Below are positions 1 through 14,849 of a DNA stretch of 64,000 bases, one piece after another; within the stretch, counting starts at the first letter, position 1, and each line of letters starts with the position of its first letter. Source of the DNA: Sarcomyxa edulis (Eukaryota; Basidiomycota; Agaricomycetes; Agaricales; Mycenaceae); assembly GCA_009761415.1 (NCBI GenBank), contig QUOL01000004.1:992001-1056000 (forward strand). The letters are read 5' to 3'. Both the position numbers and the translations under genes were made by a program. Under the pieces are notes generated by a model. The model was not told where the DNA came from, did no database searches, and saw only the letters and a list, made by a program, of their open reading frames with translations.

Positions 1-3000
1 GAGCCTCAGAAGGCGGGCCATCCCAGTCAGAAGATTCAGTCTTGAGACGTTTCGGTGGCGATCCCTCATTAGCTGTCGAAGCTGCCGGGGTAGATCCAGA
101 CGCAGAAGCCGCACCAGATCCGCTGGCACCGGGAGTCTCATCTTCGCGGGCTCGTTTGAGATTGTTTGTGGCTGAGGGAGAACGTACAGATTCAGGAGCA
201 GAAGCTTGTGCAACCGCTTTGGATGGTCTCCGTTTAGCAGCAGTAGATTTAGCAAGTTTGGGCGTTGCTTTGGTTTTAGGTGATTTCGGCGCTTGAGGGG
301 ATGACGATGCCGGAGTGGGGGTGGGAGCATTAGCGATGGGTGTGGAAACGGAGGGGGCGGAAGGAGGCGTTGGGGTGGAGATAGCCGCTGCAGCGGGGCC
401 GGGTTGAATGGGTGCGGCTCTCCGTTTAGTGGGGGGAGGTTGTAAGTTGACGGGACGATTAGTAGGTGGGGGAGCGAGAGGTTGCACGGGTCGTTGGGGA
501 GGTGGTTGAGGTGTTCGGGGATGAGGAACGTTGGAGACACGGGAAGGAATAGGGAGACCTGACGGCTGCTGTGCATTGTTGATGCTCGGGGTGGGAATGT
601 TAGAGTTGTGCATTTGGCCATTCATCATCTGATTATGCATGGCAGAAAAAACATCACTGTATTGCTGGATCTGACTGAGCATGACGCGCAGACTTCCGAG
701 GCTGAGGACGAATTGTGGGGTGCCGTTGGACATCAAATGTCTTTGCTGCTGGACGGTCATGATCTAGATGAGAGGCATTGAGTGGTCGATCGCTTAAGGG
801 ATAGATAGGACAGGCTCACAATCGCAATGAGCTTCTTCACAACTTCTTCATGTTTCAATAGAACGAATACCATGGGGAGTTTGGAATCCAAATCCGTCGC
901 AGCGCGGTGTAATTGCTCTAGAAGTTGATTGAACTCTAGCCGCTGCTCTACAGGCACATCGACAGGACCCATGGAGCTCATGTCTGGGAGGGTAGACAGA
1001 ATCGTATTTTTTGTCAGCAAAAAAAAACCGAACGAATAATGGAAAAACTGACTCCGCTCCTGGAAAGTTTTCTTCGCCAACCCAATGAAATTGTATGCAG
1101 CCTGCAGCTGTTCTCGGGTGGGACGTTGCGGTGTCATCATGCCATTCTGCTGCAAAGCGCGCGGTGGCATGAAATTTGGGACAGCAGGGTGCGGTGGCAT
1201 GAACTGTTGAGGTCGCACACCATTGCCAACACCATTGAGATGGCCACCAGAATTCGGTATGGATCCATTCGTCAGCTGAGGAGAGACACCAAAGGGTGCA
1301 CCCCCCTGATTCTGCTGCTGCTGCGACTGCTGCTGCTGCTGTTGAGCCATCCTATTATCTTGATCAGACGAAGGCGGCTGCATCTGGTTCTGATTCTGGT
1401 TCTGACTCGTCGACTGGAGCTGCCCCCGAAACTGCCTCTGCTCTATCATATGCCGTTGCAGCGTCGCTCGGTTGATCTCCACGAACTGTATCATCTTGTC
1501 TGGTATACCCTGCGCACGCAGTTCCGCTACGGACTGGCTTGCGTATCCTAGGATGAGCTTCATCTGATGCGCGTTCATGCCACGCATCATACCCGGTTGA
1601 GGTGGTGGCCCTCCGCCGTTGCTACTAGGACCACCAGGACCGCCGGGACCGCCACCACCACCGCCGTTGTTGTTATTGGCAGCCTGTTGCTGCGCTTGCA
1701 TCTTCATCTTGGAGTCGATGACAGACCGAATGTAAACACCGTCGAAAGAGGATAGGTATTCCTTGTATACGTGCGCTAGATGCTGGGCCACTCCCGGACT
1801 GGATTTTGCAGGTTCTGTGTCTGTACCGGGGAACTGGATAAAGCCCATTCGTCCGGCGATGACAGGCCAGTAATCTTTCTGTTGGACCTGGTGGGTGGTG
1901 TCAGTAAACAATCGAGAGAGACATTGTATGACAGAGAACGTACTTTCTGCCCTCCACCCTCATTCATCACCTGACAATGAAGCACAAACAAATCGATTGG
2001 ACGGCTATCCACGGTCATCAAACGCGGGTCATGTACGACCCCTCTCGAAGCGCAAAAGCTCTTGTAAGCGTTCTCAAAGCGCCCCTTGTCTAGTGGAGGG
2101 GGGATGAGGACGTTCATATTGTGCAGCATCTGTTGCATCTGTTGTTGCTGCTGCTGGGGAAGAGGGGGAATGCCACCACCAACTTGGCCTTGACCTTGAC
2201 CTTGGAAAGGGAATTGGGGCGGTAGAGGGCCCATGTTGGGCGATCCTTGGCCCCCACCCTGGAATTGTGCGGCGATGTTCTGCTGCTGCTGTTGCTGAGG
2301 TGTTGGGATCGAACGAGGAGGTGGCATGTCTTGAGCGAGACGGTGGGTAGCTTGGGCGTGGAGATGGGAAGGACTAGGTTGCATGGATTGGGGTGGGATG
2401 TGGGGAGTTCCTTGTCGTAGGTGGGGGTTCTGGAAGGGTTGTGGAGCTTGAGACATCCAGTTCGACTGGTTCTGCCCAGGCTGAAGCGATCCGTTGTGGT
2501 GAGGTTGCTGCTGCTGCTGCTGCTGTTGCGGTGGTGCACCCCTGTTGAATGCAAGAACGAGTTAGCATGCAAAACATAGAGATAACAAGAAGATACGAAC
2601 CCATTCAGGAGAGCAGCATTAGCCTCGGCCTTGATCATATCCGCAATGCCCTTTTGCAACTTTGACTGGAAATCCTTGCGCTGGCTGTACTCCCGCTTCA
2701 AGGCACTCATCTTTTCATCATCAGGCTGATTCCCACGGGAGCTTGCATACTGTAGCATCATATTGTGGGCATCCCGGAGAGACGCCTCGACGAGCCGTTC
2801 TTTTTCTCGCAGCTCGGGGAGCGTCATGGGTCGCCGCGCTTGATTCTGATTGGGGTTTGGCTGGAGGGGCCGTTGTAGACCGGGGACGTTGGCTGGAGAG
2901 CGACGGATCATGTCGGCGGCGGAGGCGGGAGTGAACATGTCGGATGGGGGCACTTGGCCGTTCGCGCTGACTTGTCGCTGCTGCTGTTGCTGCTGATGGA

Positions 3001-3865
3001 GTTGTTGTTGATGTTGTTGTTGTAGGCGCGCATAATTGACCTGTCCATTCTGGGGTTGCTGCTGCTGCTGCTGCCCCTGCGCCATGATGAGCTCGAGTTG
3101 TCTAGACATTGCGATATTCCCGCCCTGATTCCCGCCGGCCTGTAATGCCTGTATCATGGCATGACGTTGTGCCTGGGTCTGAGACTGCATGTTGCCCATG
3201 TTGGTCATATTCGTGAAGCCAGGGGGCTGCATGAGATTGTTATGAGGTTGATTGGGGTTTCCGTCGTGAAAAGGTGGTTGTTGCTGCTGCTGCTGGCCGT
3301 TCATCTGGGGTAAAAACTGTTGTCGCTGAGACATTTGTTGCCCTTGTACTTGAGCGAGATTTTGGCTTCGGAGGAGATCAGCCATCTAGAAGAGGAGAAT
3401 GGAAATAGTCAGTGATACACGTAATGAGGTAAGAAAGGTAGATTGAGAGCGTTGAGGTATAGGGAGTGGCAGAGGGAGTGGCAGAGGGAGTGGAGTGGGG
3501 AGGCTAGCGCTCGTGAGAATAGTCGCAGCCGATGGCCGAGTAGACATCTGGACGTCCAGACAGGGATAATGAGTGGTACTGACCTGCTGGTTATTCATGT
3601 CACCACCGTTCTGTGGTCTGAACTGAGACTGCATTTGTTGCATTTGGTGCCAAAGACGCAAGTCGGGAGTAGCAGAGAAACCTGGGGGGCCCTGGTGCGC
3701 CTCTGGCTGATTCTGCTGCTGTTGTTGTTGCTGAAGATGTTGTTGCTGCTGCTGCTGGTGTTGTTGTTGTTGCTGGTGAGATAGTTGTTGTTGCTGGTGG
3801 TGATGTAGGGCGGGATTGAAGTTTGCAGGCAACATAGGATACTGGGGAAGAAGACGATCGGCCAT
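1..3865 (-). CDS. SWI1: ARID-domain SWI/SNF subunit, SWI1-like (partial, C-terminus beyond window)
   Basis: Probable DNA-binding subunit of a SWI/SNF chromatin remodeller. Exons read as 3865-3584, 3385-2601, 2541-1944, 1887-1053, 983-820 and 763 to beyond base 1. The start at 3865 gives MADRLLPQYPM followed by long Gln/His runs. The ARID fold is split by the intron between 1944 and 1887: first half has KGRFENAYKSFCASRG and RPIDLFVLHCQVMNEGGGQ, second half has QQKDYWPVIAGRMGF and VYKEYLSSFDG. The tail is Pro/Gln/Ala-rich with basic patches (KRRPSK, PPKRLKTE), still open at base 1. Gln-rich flanks plus one ARID match Swi1/ARID1 proteins; the C-terminal Swi1 region is not visible, so another ARID protein is possible. 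The intron at 1052-984 is inferred because it removes Phe/Leu-rich sequence and keeps frame. Confidence 0.8.
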
Positions 3866-6800
3866 CTTAAAGTGAGCTGACGCTGACTGACTAGCTGGTC
3901 TCCGGATTGAACGGAGAGAGAGTCGAGCGGTGTAACAAGATGGGATATACCGCACGAAGCGGGGAGGGGAGAATAGAACACTTTGGGTGGAGGGATGAGG
4001 AGGAGAAGAGAGGTTGTGGGTGTTGGAAGAGTAAAGCTCAGCACTGGTGGGAGCCGACCGATTTCAAATTATGTAACAAGTAAACTATTCCAAGTATCGA
4101 ATACGGGTACAAAATATACAAAATATGGGTACAAAATATGGGTATCTGCATGTATCTACATGTATCTAATGGGTATCGAATACTGGTATGAAATACGGAT
4201 GTCGAGCGAGTACAAGGTGCACCTGGTAGCGACAGCTGAGGCCATCCTCGAGCTCGCTGTTCAAGCTGGGTACTCTGGAGGTCCTCGCTACTGGCTGCTA
4301 CTGTCACTATGGTACAGCTTTTGTTGTCGCTGTTGTCGCTGTTGTCGCTGTTGTCGCTGTAGAGTGTCAGTAGAGGTAGCGCTGCAATTGTGCTCGTTTT
4401 AAACACGTTTCATCCCGCGGTGCTGCCGGCTCTTCCTCTGTCTGTTTTTAGTACTACTCCCCATCCTCCCTCCGCACTCATCCCAGAGGCCACAACCAGA
4501 GAGTAGCACCTAGTAGCAGGTCCAGAGTAGCAGCTAGACAGTTTATTGTTCGCTTGCCATCTCGGAATGTAAAAGTGTAACCCGACTTCCAGAATTCAGT
4601 CAATTCTCCCGCAAACTGCCTAAACACCTCTCGCGTCCATGTGCATCCAGCCACCCACCCTGAGCCACCCATCTACCTTGCCTGCCATCGCTCATGTCGT
4701 CCCGACTATCACTCATGATCCCGCCCTCCTGACCATCCCCCCGGTCCATCTTCGGCTTCCCTCTTCAGCACCGCTGGCAATCCCTTGCCACTCTCTTGAC
4801 GTTCTAACTTTACACCTCTGTTCTACATATAGACAAACCTTGTCATCTTTGTACGTGTGCCTACATGTACATGTATTTTTATATACAGACTGTCCAGTCC
4901 CTCAAGGCCTACCATCAGTCCTATAACTAACCAACACTTCGAGTTCTACTGCGCTCAAGTTGTCTCTCATGTGCGCGCAGTCCGAGTCTCGCCTCAGCAC
5001 CGCATTCTCACCCATCCTCGTCACTAGCAGCCATTACTATCTTGGTTTATGCTTTGACCGCATCACTGCGTTCTGCGATTGTGGGCAAAGTGGCGTCACC
5101 ATCGCCATATCAAGTCTTCGTCTTCGTCTTCGGCGTTTTCTAATCCCACCAAGTAGGTCCCAGTGATGTAACCTCGAGTCCCTGTTATGGGTGGACACGA
5201 TCTCAGAAGTGCACCAGTGTTCAGCTGCATAGAATTGTTTATTCTGCATCAAGGAGACGGCAGACACTAGTATTTACAACACTCCATCGCGAACAAAGGA
5301 CACACAGACGCAAGGACCAAGGTACCAAGAGTACCAGAACAAGAACAAGGACCATCGCTCCCGAACTCGAACCGAAAACGGCGAACGTTTTACCAACTCT
5401 GTCAAACACCGTTCGGCTCCATTTATGGTCCTGTACTTAAGTACTCTGCGGTTGCTCGGTCCCATCACCGGGTTTAGGCCAAGGCACTGTTAGCAAGCAA
5501 CCCTCCGAGTCGGTATTCAAACACACGCGACTTTGGCTAGCGCTTGCCGTCCGGTGATTTTTTCGTCGACCTAACGCCAACCTTGCCAAAGATGGCACTC
5601 CGATGCGAGCGTACTATCATGATAACCATAATACGCGAGTCTCAAGGTGCTCGTAGCGGGTAGAGCCTCGAACTCGTATTGCATTAGGGAACGACCAGTG
5701 TTTACCCCATGTTGCACGCGAATGTACGGTCGGTACCGTAACAGCTCTCCTTACATGTGTTCTGACTTCCGGAATCTGGCTTTGTAGGTTGTTCTGCGAA
5801 TCATTTTGCATCTCAAATACAAGACGCGACTTTCGATCCTGGAACAACTCGAAACTTATTCTCGTCCTGTGATTGTACTTCCATTCGGCCAATTATTCGT
5901 TGTCTGTGGCGTCTGTGGCTGTCGCCGTCGTTGGAATCCAAATCGTAAGCAAATATTCATACTCGGCGTTTCCTTTCTCCTAGATCTAACGTAGTTTCTC
6001 GATTTTCTCTGTCAGTCGCGGTCTTCCCGGTGCTTGTGCGCTCGAAGGAGGAGCTATGGTCGCACGGACATCCGGATGCTTGATGAGATAAGCACTCTAC
6101 GAGTCCCTCTATGCCTGAATGTGATACTGTCAATTATCGCCGCCAACGCCGCCCGAGGGGTCATCGAGATCAACTAGTGCGAGACCGTGGTCTTCGAGTA
6201 TGTTCGGTGACTGATTCTGTGGTCTAGATTCCCAATTGGACCTACTTGTGCTGCAGCTAAACCATGGGGTTGGCGATCTATATTCTACAAGCAAACAGGC
6301 AGGCCGATCAAGTAGACCCGCCCTAAATTCGGGGATTGGAATTCACAGTCTGGTATGTATGTCTTGTTTCTGTTTGTCGATTGCATTCCTACTTATGTTT
6401 GACTTTCTGAATTTGTAGAGGCGGGCAATGTTCAATATCAATGTTCTGCGGATCATTTCACGACTCGACTCTTTTGCAGTACTAAATAGCCGAGATTGAT
6501 GTCATAACTCGTGGGTCCCTCATGCAGTGGGCACTGCTATTACATGTTCCATGTTCCCGAACTTGAAAACAAGACTACCGAGTTCAGTGAACATCATTCA
6601 TCTTTGCATGAGTATCGATCATCAAGCTTGTACTTGCACAGATCTCACATTTTGGGTCTCTTCAGTCCTCGGCCAACACCGTGCGTATACGCGTTCAACT
6701 CTATCACGGTTTATATCACACACTTGCATCGCACATATCCCAGACCCACTTCATGCTCCTCCGTAAAACCCATTGCCACGGACTTTTAGTCTGAGATTCT

Positions 6801-7295
6801 TCGCGATCTGTGAATTCTTCTTGATAGGGTCTACACACTTGTGAGTACGAACGGTTTTCCGGAGACGGCAAAAAGACTAAATCGTTATCCGAACGTTCTG
6901 AGTACGTTGCGGATTTTCTATTGTCTGCGTCATCTTGCGTTCGAAAAGACTGTGACTGTCGAAGGATTTCAACGGTCGAATAAACGGTTAAATGTCCAGT
7001 TACATGAGAAGCCTTGGGTGCCAGGGGCCGGTCGCCAATGACTTTTCTTTTGCGGCGCAGTCTGCATCTACCAATGTACCACCGATGTTTAGACTTTGTC
7101 GTTCAATCGACAAGGTCCAGCCGATTGATACGCGCAGACCAGCATGTATCAGCCTGAACCAGTAGATAAATGCCAAACCGCAAGATGAATTATGGTCAAA
7201 TGATACTAGAGGTCTACAATCTAAGAGTACTACGGTGCGACGAGCCCGTTGGCGATACAGAAGGAATGTCAGAAAAGAGTCATTGAGCTGATGGT
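3866..7295. other. Gene-poor interval between SWI1-like and DBP2
   Basis: About 3.4 kb with no convincing coding sequence on either strand: the open frames are short, overlap on both strands and show no family motif. The part next to 3865 is presumably promoter and 5' UTR of the SWI1-like gene; the part next to 7296 is the 3' flank of DBP2. Only small local repeats are seen (near 4095-4200 and 4322-4360). A long 5' UTR or a non-coding RNA cannot be excluded. Confidence 0.5.
4322..4360. repeat. 9-bp tandem repeat (gttgtcgct)n
   Basis: Four consecutive copies of the nonamer gttgtcgct (tttgttgtcgct then three perfect copies) sit about 450 bp upstream of the SWI1-like start. No coding frame is attached; it looks like a simple minisatellite in the upstream flank. 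Confidence 0.75.
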
Positions 7296-9866
<2,571 letters not shown>

Positions 9867-10363
9867 TTTGTTCAAAAAAAGAAGGGGGAAAAGGGTAGAT
9901 GAAGGGAGTTGAATGTCCCGGAGGGAAGAGAGTTGCGGATAAACGAAAAATTTCACACTCTCATCAACGAGGTCAGTAGCAACAACAACAAACTCTCAGC
10001 CACTCGGCACGACCCGAACCTAAGATCAATGGATGAATCTTGTATGGATCTTGAATGAATTCTGAATGAATCCCTATAAATCCATCTAATATGCATATGC
10101 TAGGTATGCTTGCTAGTAAGTATACGGGGTAATTAGGTAAGGATAACTCTAGGGTATAAAGTACCAAAATGGGCAGTGTTTCGAAGGGTATATCTTTGAC
10201 ATGTGTAGCGATAGATGCATGTCCCCAGGCCTGTTGGAATGTAGTAAACGAGTGAGTATAGTTGTGGGGTGAGCAAAGGCCCTGTAACGGAATATCAGTG
10301 GTCATCATTGTAAAGCATCGCATGAATCCTACCTTTGGCGGGGACCGTCCGATTGTGATATAT
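9867..10363. other. Intergenic: DBP2 promoter and RSR1-like 3' flank
   Basis: No gene seen. The left part should carry the DBP2 promoter and 5' UTR (an A-run lies just upstream of the start); the rest is the 3' region of the GTPase gene. An in-frame minus ORF here has no recognisable similarity. Confidence 0.5.
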
Positions 10364-11511
10364 TCACATCACGATGCAAGTCTTGTTGACCACTTTTTTC
10401 TTTTTTCGGGCAGGATCGGTAGGATACCGCACACACATTTGGCGAACCAAGTCATCGAAAACATCGGAGACGTGCCAGTTTCGTTTGGCTGAAGTTTCAT
10501 AGAAGGGTAGTCCCCAGCGACTTGCTAGTGACTGAATGGTATTTCTCTATCGACCGAACCGTCAATATCACGTTACGGATGCACGAAGAAATAACACACC
10601 TGCACTTCCCGTTCATTGACTAGATCGAGTTTCGTTCCTACGACTACGATAGGCACATTCTAAAACAGGACAAGTGAGCGAACACATGGCAACCTTGGCA
10701 CTCGCGACTTACAGTGTCTCCACCCTTTATTCTGTAAATTTGCTGCCGTAGATTATCAACTTCCTTGAGGCTTGCTTCTTGGGTCAGACTGAAGGCTAGT
10801 TGAATATTCAGGAACATATATTATATGTAGACAACTCACCTGAATACTAGAACAAATCCTCGACCAGCCTATCGATGTTACGGTCTGTTACTATTGGTGG
10901 CAACTCAGAAGACAGTAACGTGTTGTATAACCTTGATGTACAGTTCATTCAAAGAGGTGAATTGTTCCGCGCCCGCTGTATCGAGTACTTCGAGCTGAAG
11001 AAGATAGGTCAGAAATGCCAAACATCGTGGAGCGAAACATATCAAGACGGAAGGATTTGTAAAGAGCTTTACGGAGAAGTACATATAGTCTAGGGATTGA
11101 AGGGGATGTGAAACGAGGTGTCAGCATCGTGAAAGTCAAGACATGATGCCCAGATAAAGATACAAAATTCAAAGCTGGCAAAAAGAACGAACCACACGCA
11201 CCGAAGACAAGATGCCATCGACTTGAACGACACGGCGATATTCCTCTACAAGCATTTGTCAAGGACAGTAGGCGGTGATTCCGGACATGCAGAACTTGCC
11301 CTCAATTGTGGGATCATAGTTCTCTAAGAACACATCTCGAACGAATCGGACTGGATACGGGATTAACGGCAGACTATGGGGCACTCGACGGGCGCGTACC
11401 TGTTAGAGCAGACTTTCCAACGCCTCCAGCTATAGAAGTGTCTGTGAAAAGAAAATATACAAATTGGTGAGGAGTCTCACCTCCAAGAACGACTACATTG
11501 AATTGGCGCAT
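10364..11511 (-). CDS. RSR1: Ras-superfamily small GTPase, Rsr1/Bud1/Rap-like, CaaX-terminated
   Basis: Membrane GTPase of the Ras/Rap branch, expected to act in polarity and morphogenesis. Starts MRQFNVVVLG at 11511; many short exons. P-loop GAGGVGKS (residues 10-17), switch I ENYDPTIE with T35, switch II DTAGAEQFT, base-binding GTKLD (in place of NKxD) and ETSAK. The end reads ARKKKKVVNKTCIVM: a polybasic stretch and a CIVM CaaX box for prenylation. MRx(Y/F)xxVVLG and xEQFTxxxELYIK place it with Rap/Rsr1 rather than Ras1. Position 61 is Ala instead of catalytic Gln. The intron 11299-11246 has a GC donor. Head-to-head with the cyclophilin gene, 144 bp apart. A Rap-like paralogue other than Rsr1 is possible. 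Confidence 0.88.
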
Positions 11512-11655
11512 TAATGCCGAGATTCAGAAAAAGCAGAGAATATAAGACAACTTGAAGTGGAAGAAGAAGAGCAAGAAGAAGAAATAGTCGCCGTCGATGT
11601 CCAGTGATGGTGTGCGTGGGTGCAGCTTGTCCGCATCAGGTCTCCTCAACTTGCA
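11512..11655. promoter_or_regulatory. Shared divergent promoter, RSR1-like / cyclophilin
   Basis: Only 144 bp separate the two start codons, so both promoters and 5' UTRs must lie here. Purine-rich on the plus strand on the GTPase side (11549-11586, gaagaagagc-type runs), hence pyrimidine-rich on the strand transcribed toward the GTPase. Confidence 0.6.
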
Positions 11656-12853
11656 ATGCCCCATCCTCGCGTTTTTATCGACTTTTCCGTCAACAACGCC
11701 TTGCTTGGCCGGTTGGTTCCACCAATTTCTCACTTTCAGTGCCCTAATATATATATATCTCCAGAGTCATATTCGAATTATTCAATGATGCCGCTCCAAA
11801 GACTTGCGAAAAGTGTGTCTCATGGCTCGAACATTCAACTTTTATTGACAATGGCATGGTCACTCCTAGCTTTCGTGCACTATGTACCGGAGAAAAGGGC
11901 ATCTCACCATCTGGACACCCTCTATACTACAAGAACAGTATTGTGCATCGGTCCATCAAAAACTTTATGATACAGGCGGGAGGTATGTACTCCATTCATG
12001 AGTCTTTTGCAATCCATTACACATCTCGCAGACTTCACGAAACGAAACGGAAGTGGTGGGGAGTCCATATACAACGGCCCATTCGCCGATGAAGATCTTA
12101 CTCAACCTTTGGACAGCGAAGGATTATTGTGCATGGCAAATAAAGGGCCTGATACTAACGGCTCACAGTTCTTCGTCACTTTGAGGGATTGCCCCCATCT
12201 GAACGGTAAACGCATCGTTTTGTTATCATATAGTCCATTTATTGACTATAGTTGTGTCCCAGGTAAACACGTCGTCTTTGGTAAAGTCATCAGAGGGTAT
12301 GAAGTCATTCAAAAGCTCGCAGATGTTCCCGTTGATGCAAAAGATCGACCATTGGAACCTATTGTCATTACGAATTGCGGCGAACTCGAACTCCGAGTTA
12401 AAAAATGTGCGTTTCCCTCCTCGATATATCCACCAAGTTCTGAACCATCGTTGATCCTCAGCCAAATCGAGAAAGCGCTCACAATCTGTGTCAGAGAGCG
12501 AACGGCAAGACGAGCATTCACATTCCAAAAGCAAGAAGCATCGGCGGCATAAGAAATCAGAGGATGTTGACATTGCGGAGACTTCGCTGGACAACGCACC
12601 TGTCAAAGAAAACGAAGAGTACGATGCTAGACTGGAGAGGGAAGAACAAGAACGCTTACAAGCGGCAAGGAAGGAGGAGCTGAAGCGAATCAAAGAAAAA
12701 TACGAGGACGGATTACGGAGCAAGGACGGAGTGCGTTTTAAAGGTATGCTCTATATGGCCGTTTCGCTGGCTGTTCCTACTTATCAACTCCTTCCAGGCC
12801 GCGGTCGGATGAAGTTTGTCGATCCAGAAATCAGCCAAAAACAAGACACTTGA
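11656..12853 (+). CDS. Cyclophilin-type peptidyl-prolyl isomerase with charged C-terminal tail
   Basis: Cis-trans prolyl isomerase. Exons 11656-11711, 11765-11812, 11870-11982, 12032-12205, 12263-12406, 12462-12743, 12798-12853. Start [11 protein letters not shown]; the domain continues [32 protein letters not shown]-equivalent [31 protein letters not shown] (active-site Q/F), [12 protein letters not shown]. The usual FHR is VHR with RS following, but the arginine is kept. After the domain comes a Lys/Arg/Ser/Glu-rich tail ([21 protein letters not shown], then a helical [22 protein letters not shown]), ending [12 protein letters not shown] basic RS-like tail suggests a nuclear, splicing-associated cyclophilin (PPIG/CWC27-like class); exact orthology is uncertain. 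Confidence 0.92.
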
Positions 12854-12977
12854 CACACACTGCGATCCGGTTGAGTCCAACGATCAAATATTGGGATGTA
12901 TCTGTAAATAAACAAGTATTGAAATAGCAGCACATCGTTCGCAATCTACAGAGCATGCAAACAAATCAGAGGCATCA

Positions 12978-14849
12978 TTAGATGGTAACGTCACCGACTT
13001 TCTCCGTCACATCGGAGACCTCTGGTTTCTCGACCTTTACTTCATCTCTTTTGGCGGCGACGTTGGCAAAACTCAATGTTGGCCGGACAGTCGGTGCCAA
13101 TGTCGGACTAGAGAGTTTCGGCGAAGTCGGAGTGGGGTTAGCGGGGGGAGGAGTCATCGTACGGTTGAGTGGGCTGCGCTCGGAAGCAGTACGTGAGCTT
13201 GTACGCGACATCGGATGAGCTTTTTCCAGACGCTCGAGTACTTCTTTTTCCCGAGGGGTCACATCCACGGGTCTAAAATGACATTTGAGATAAGCGAATG
13301 AACATATAGACATACACAACTTACTTCGCAGCTCCGAAAGGATTTGCGCGCGATGCGCTGACGGAAGGGGTAGGTCCGATTTTGGGCGAAGACAAAGGGC
13401 TAGGATCGGCAGAAGCGCTACCTGATCTTGGCAAGAGCTCTAATTTTCGTCGGCTTAATTGGGGGGTCGATGGCGTAGAGCTATTTGCTAGAAATCATGT
13501 TTGATAAGGAGAAGAGTGGATATATGGACACGGGCTTACGGGATGTGCTGGTGCGCCCCACTGGCTTGGGCCTGGCAGCAGCTGTACTCCTCCAGTCACT
13601 CTCTTCAACAAGTGGATCCCGTGGTGGGCCCATGTCTCCGCGGCCGCGCAAACTACCAAATTTGCTACTATCCTCGGAGGGAGCAGTCGAAGGTTTGAAC
13701 TTCCCACCAATAGTCCAGACTTCCTCTCTGTCAGCGGCACCTGTTTGACCGTCTGGTGTCGAAAAGCCTGAGCCTTTTCGTTTGAATGGAGGAGCGTCGG
13801 ATTCGGTGGCTCGACCTGGTGGTCGGCTGGAACGCCAGTCATTAGCACCTTCGGACACGGAAGGCTGGGTACGATCGGAGGAGGGACCATCAAAGCGGCG
13901 ACGGGAAGAGTCACGCGACTCTGGCAAGTCAGGTAGAGGGCCATCGCGCCTCCAAGGATTGTCGAATTTGGCTTCATCTTCGAACCCGCCAAAACCACGT
14001 TCTTTCGCTTCACAGATAGATTAGATAGATCATTCCATGACGCTGCAATGAAGCTACTAACGTGGCTCTGCAACGCTGACTCGTATTGTCCGTCCAGAAA
14101 AATTCTGTAGGCAAGTTAACACAAGACGGGATGAAGATGAAGAATCTTACAGATCCACTCTTCGCCAACGCATCTTTGAGGCCTTCCAAATCAGCAAACT
14201 CGATATAACCGAAACCTTTTGGTTTGTCCTCTCTGTCTTTGATAATTTTGATGGACTTTGTCTGCTTATTTGGGGCATTCCTATCGCAGCATATGGGAAT
14301 AAGGTTCCGCAGACAGACGCACCTTCGGAGACCCGAAAAATTCCTCGAGCTCAGTTTCGGTGAGATCGAAAGCCAGGTTGCCAATGAAAGCTGTGTATGG
14401 GGGTTGGGTTGGAAGTGGAAGATCCTCCCGAGGAGGTCCTAAGTTTCGATCCGCTAGAACACTATTAAAGGAGTGATTATAGTGGAATAGATATAACATA
14501 CATCTCGAGGATAGAAAATCATCTCTCCGACCATAACGATCACCAGAACGAGCTTGCTCTTCGTCAGTTCTGACCGCAGCTGTGGACACAAATTTAGATT
14601 AGAAGGAGGGGCTTGAATGTCATTAGACGACTGCTTACGAGCGTTGGGGAGAGAGTCCATCTCGTCTGCCCATGATCCTAGCGCTGGGCCAACGAAGTCA
14701 AGCTTTTGTGTAAAACATGTACACGTTCATCTTTTCCTTACCGCTGTCACCTAGAAACTCATTGAGAGAAATCTTCTTTCCCTTCTTCGGAGCTGTTGTG
14801 AAAGTCGTCAGTATAATATCTTAAGTCTGGGGACGAAGCGCTCACCCAT
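12978..14849 (-). CDS. TIF3: Translation initiation factor eIF4B (RRM protein)
   Basis: Cap-dependent initiation factor that stimulates eIF4A. Exon 1 is four bases (14849-14846, ATG plus G); exon 2 from 14792 gives APKKGKKISLNEFLGDS; exon 3 (14683-14639) gives ALGSWADEMDSLP. This SLNEFLG...SWADEMD pattern is diagnostic for fungal eIF4B. A single RRM follows: YTAFIGNLAFDLTETELEEF (RNP2 side) and KPKGFGYIEF (RNP1), then NFSGRTIRVSVAEP. The second half is low-complexity with Arg/Ser/Gly/Asp-rich blocks (RDSSRRRFDG, DWRSSRPPGR), ending in a Pro/Ser-rich tail and EKVGDVTI. The intron after the first RRM half uses an acceptor at AAGCAG so that FFGSPK joins TKSIKIIKD; this choice is from frame and alignment. 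Convergent with the cyclophilin gene (124 bp between stops). Confidence 0.9.

Noticed and set aside
1039..1551. Plus-strand 170-codon frame opposite the SWI1-like exon
   Set aside because: It is the complement of the Gln/Asn-rich ARID gene; Leu runs come from CTG/CAG repeats, no domain.
4322..4360. CRISPR-like short tandem repeat
   Set aside because: Nonamer repeats without spacers in a eukaryotic genome; a minisatellite.
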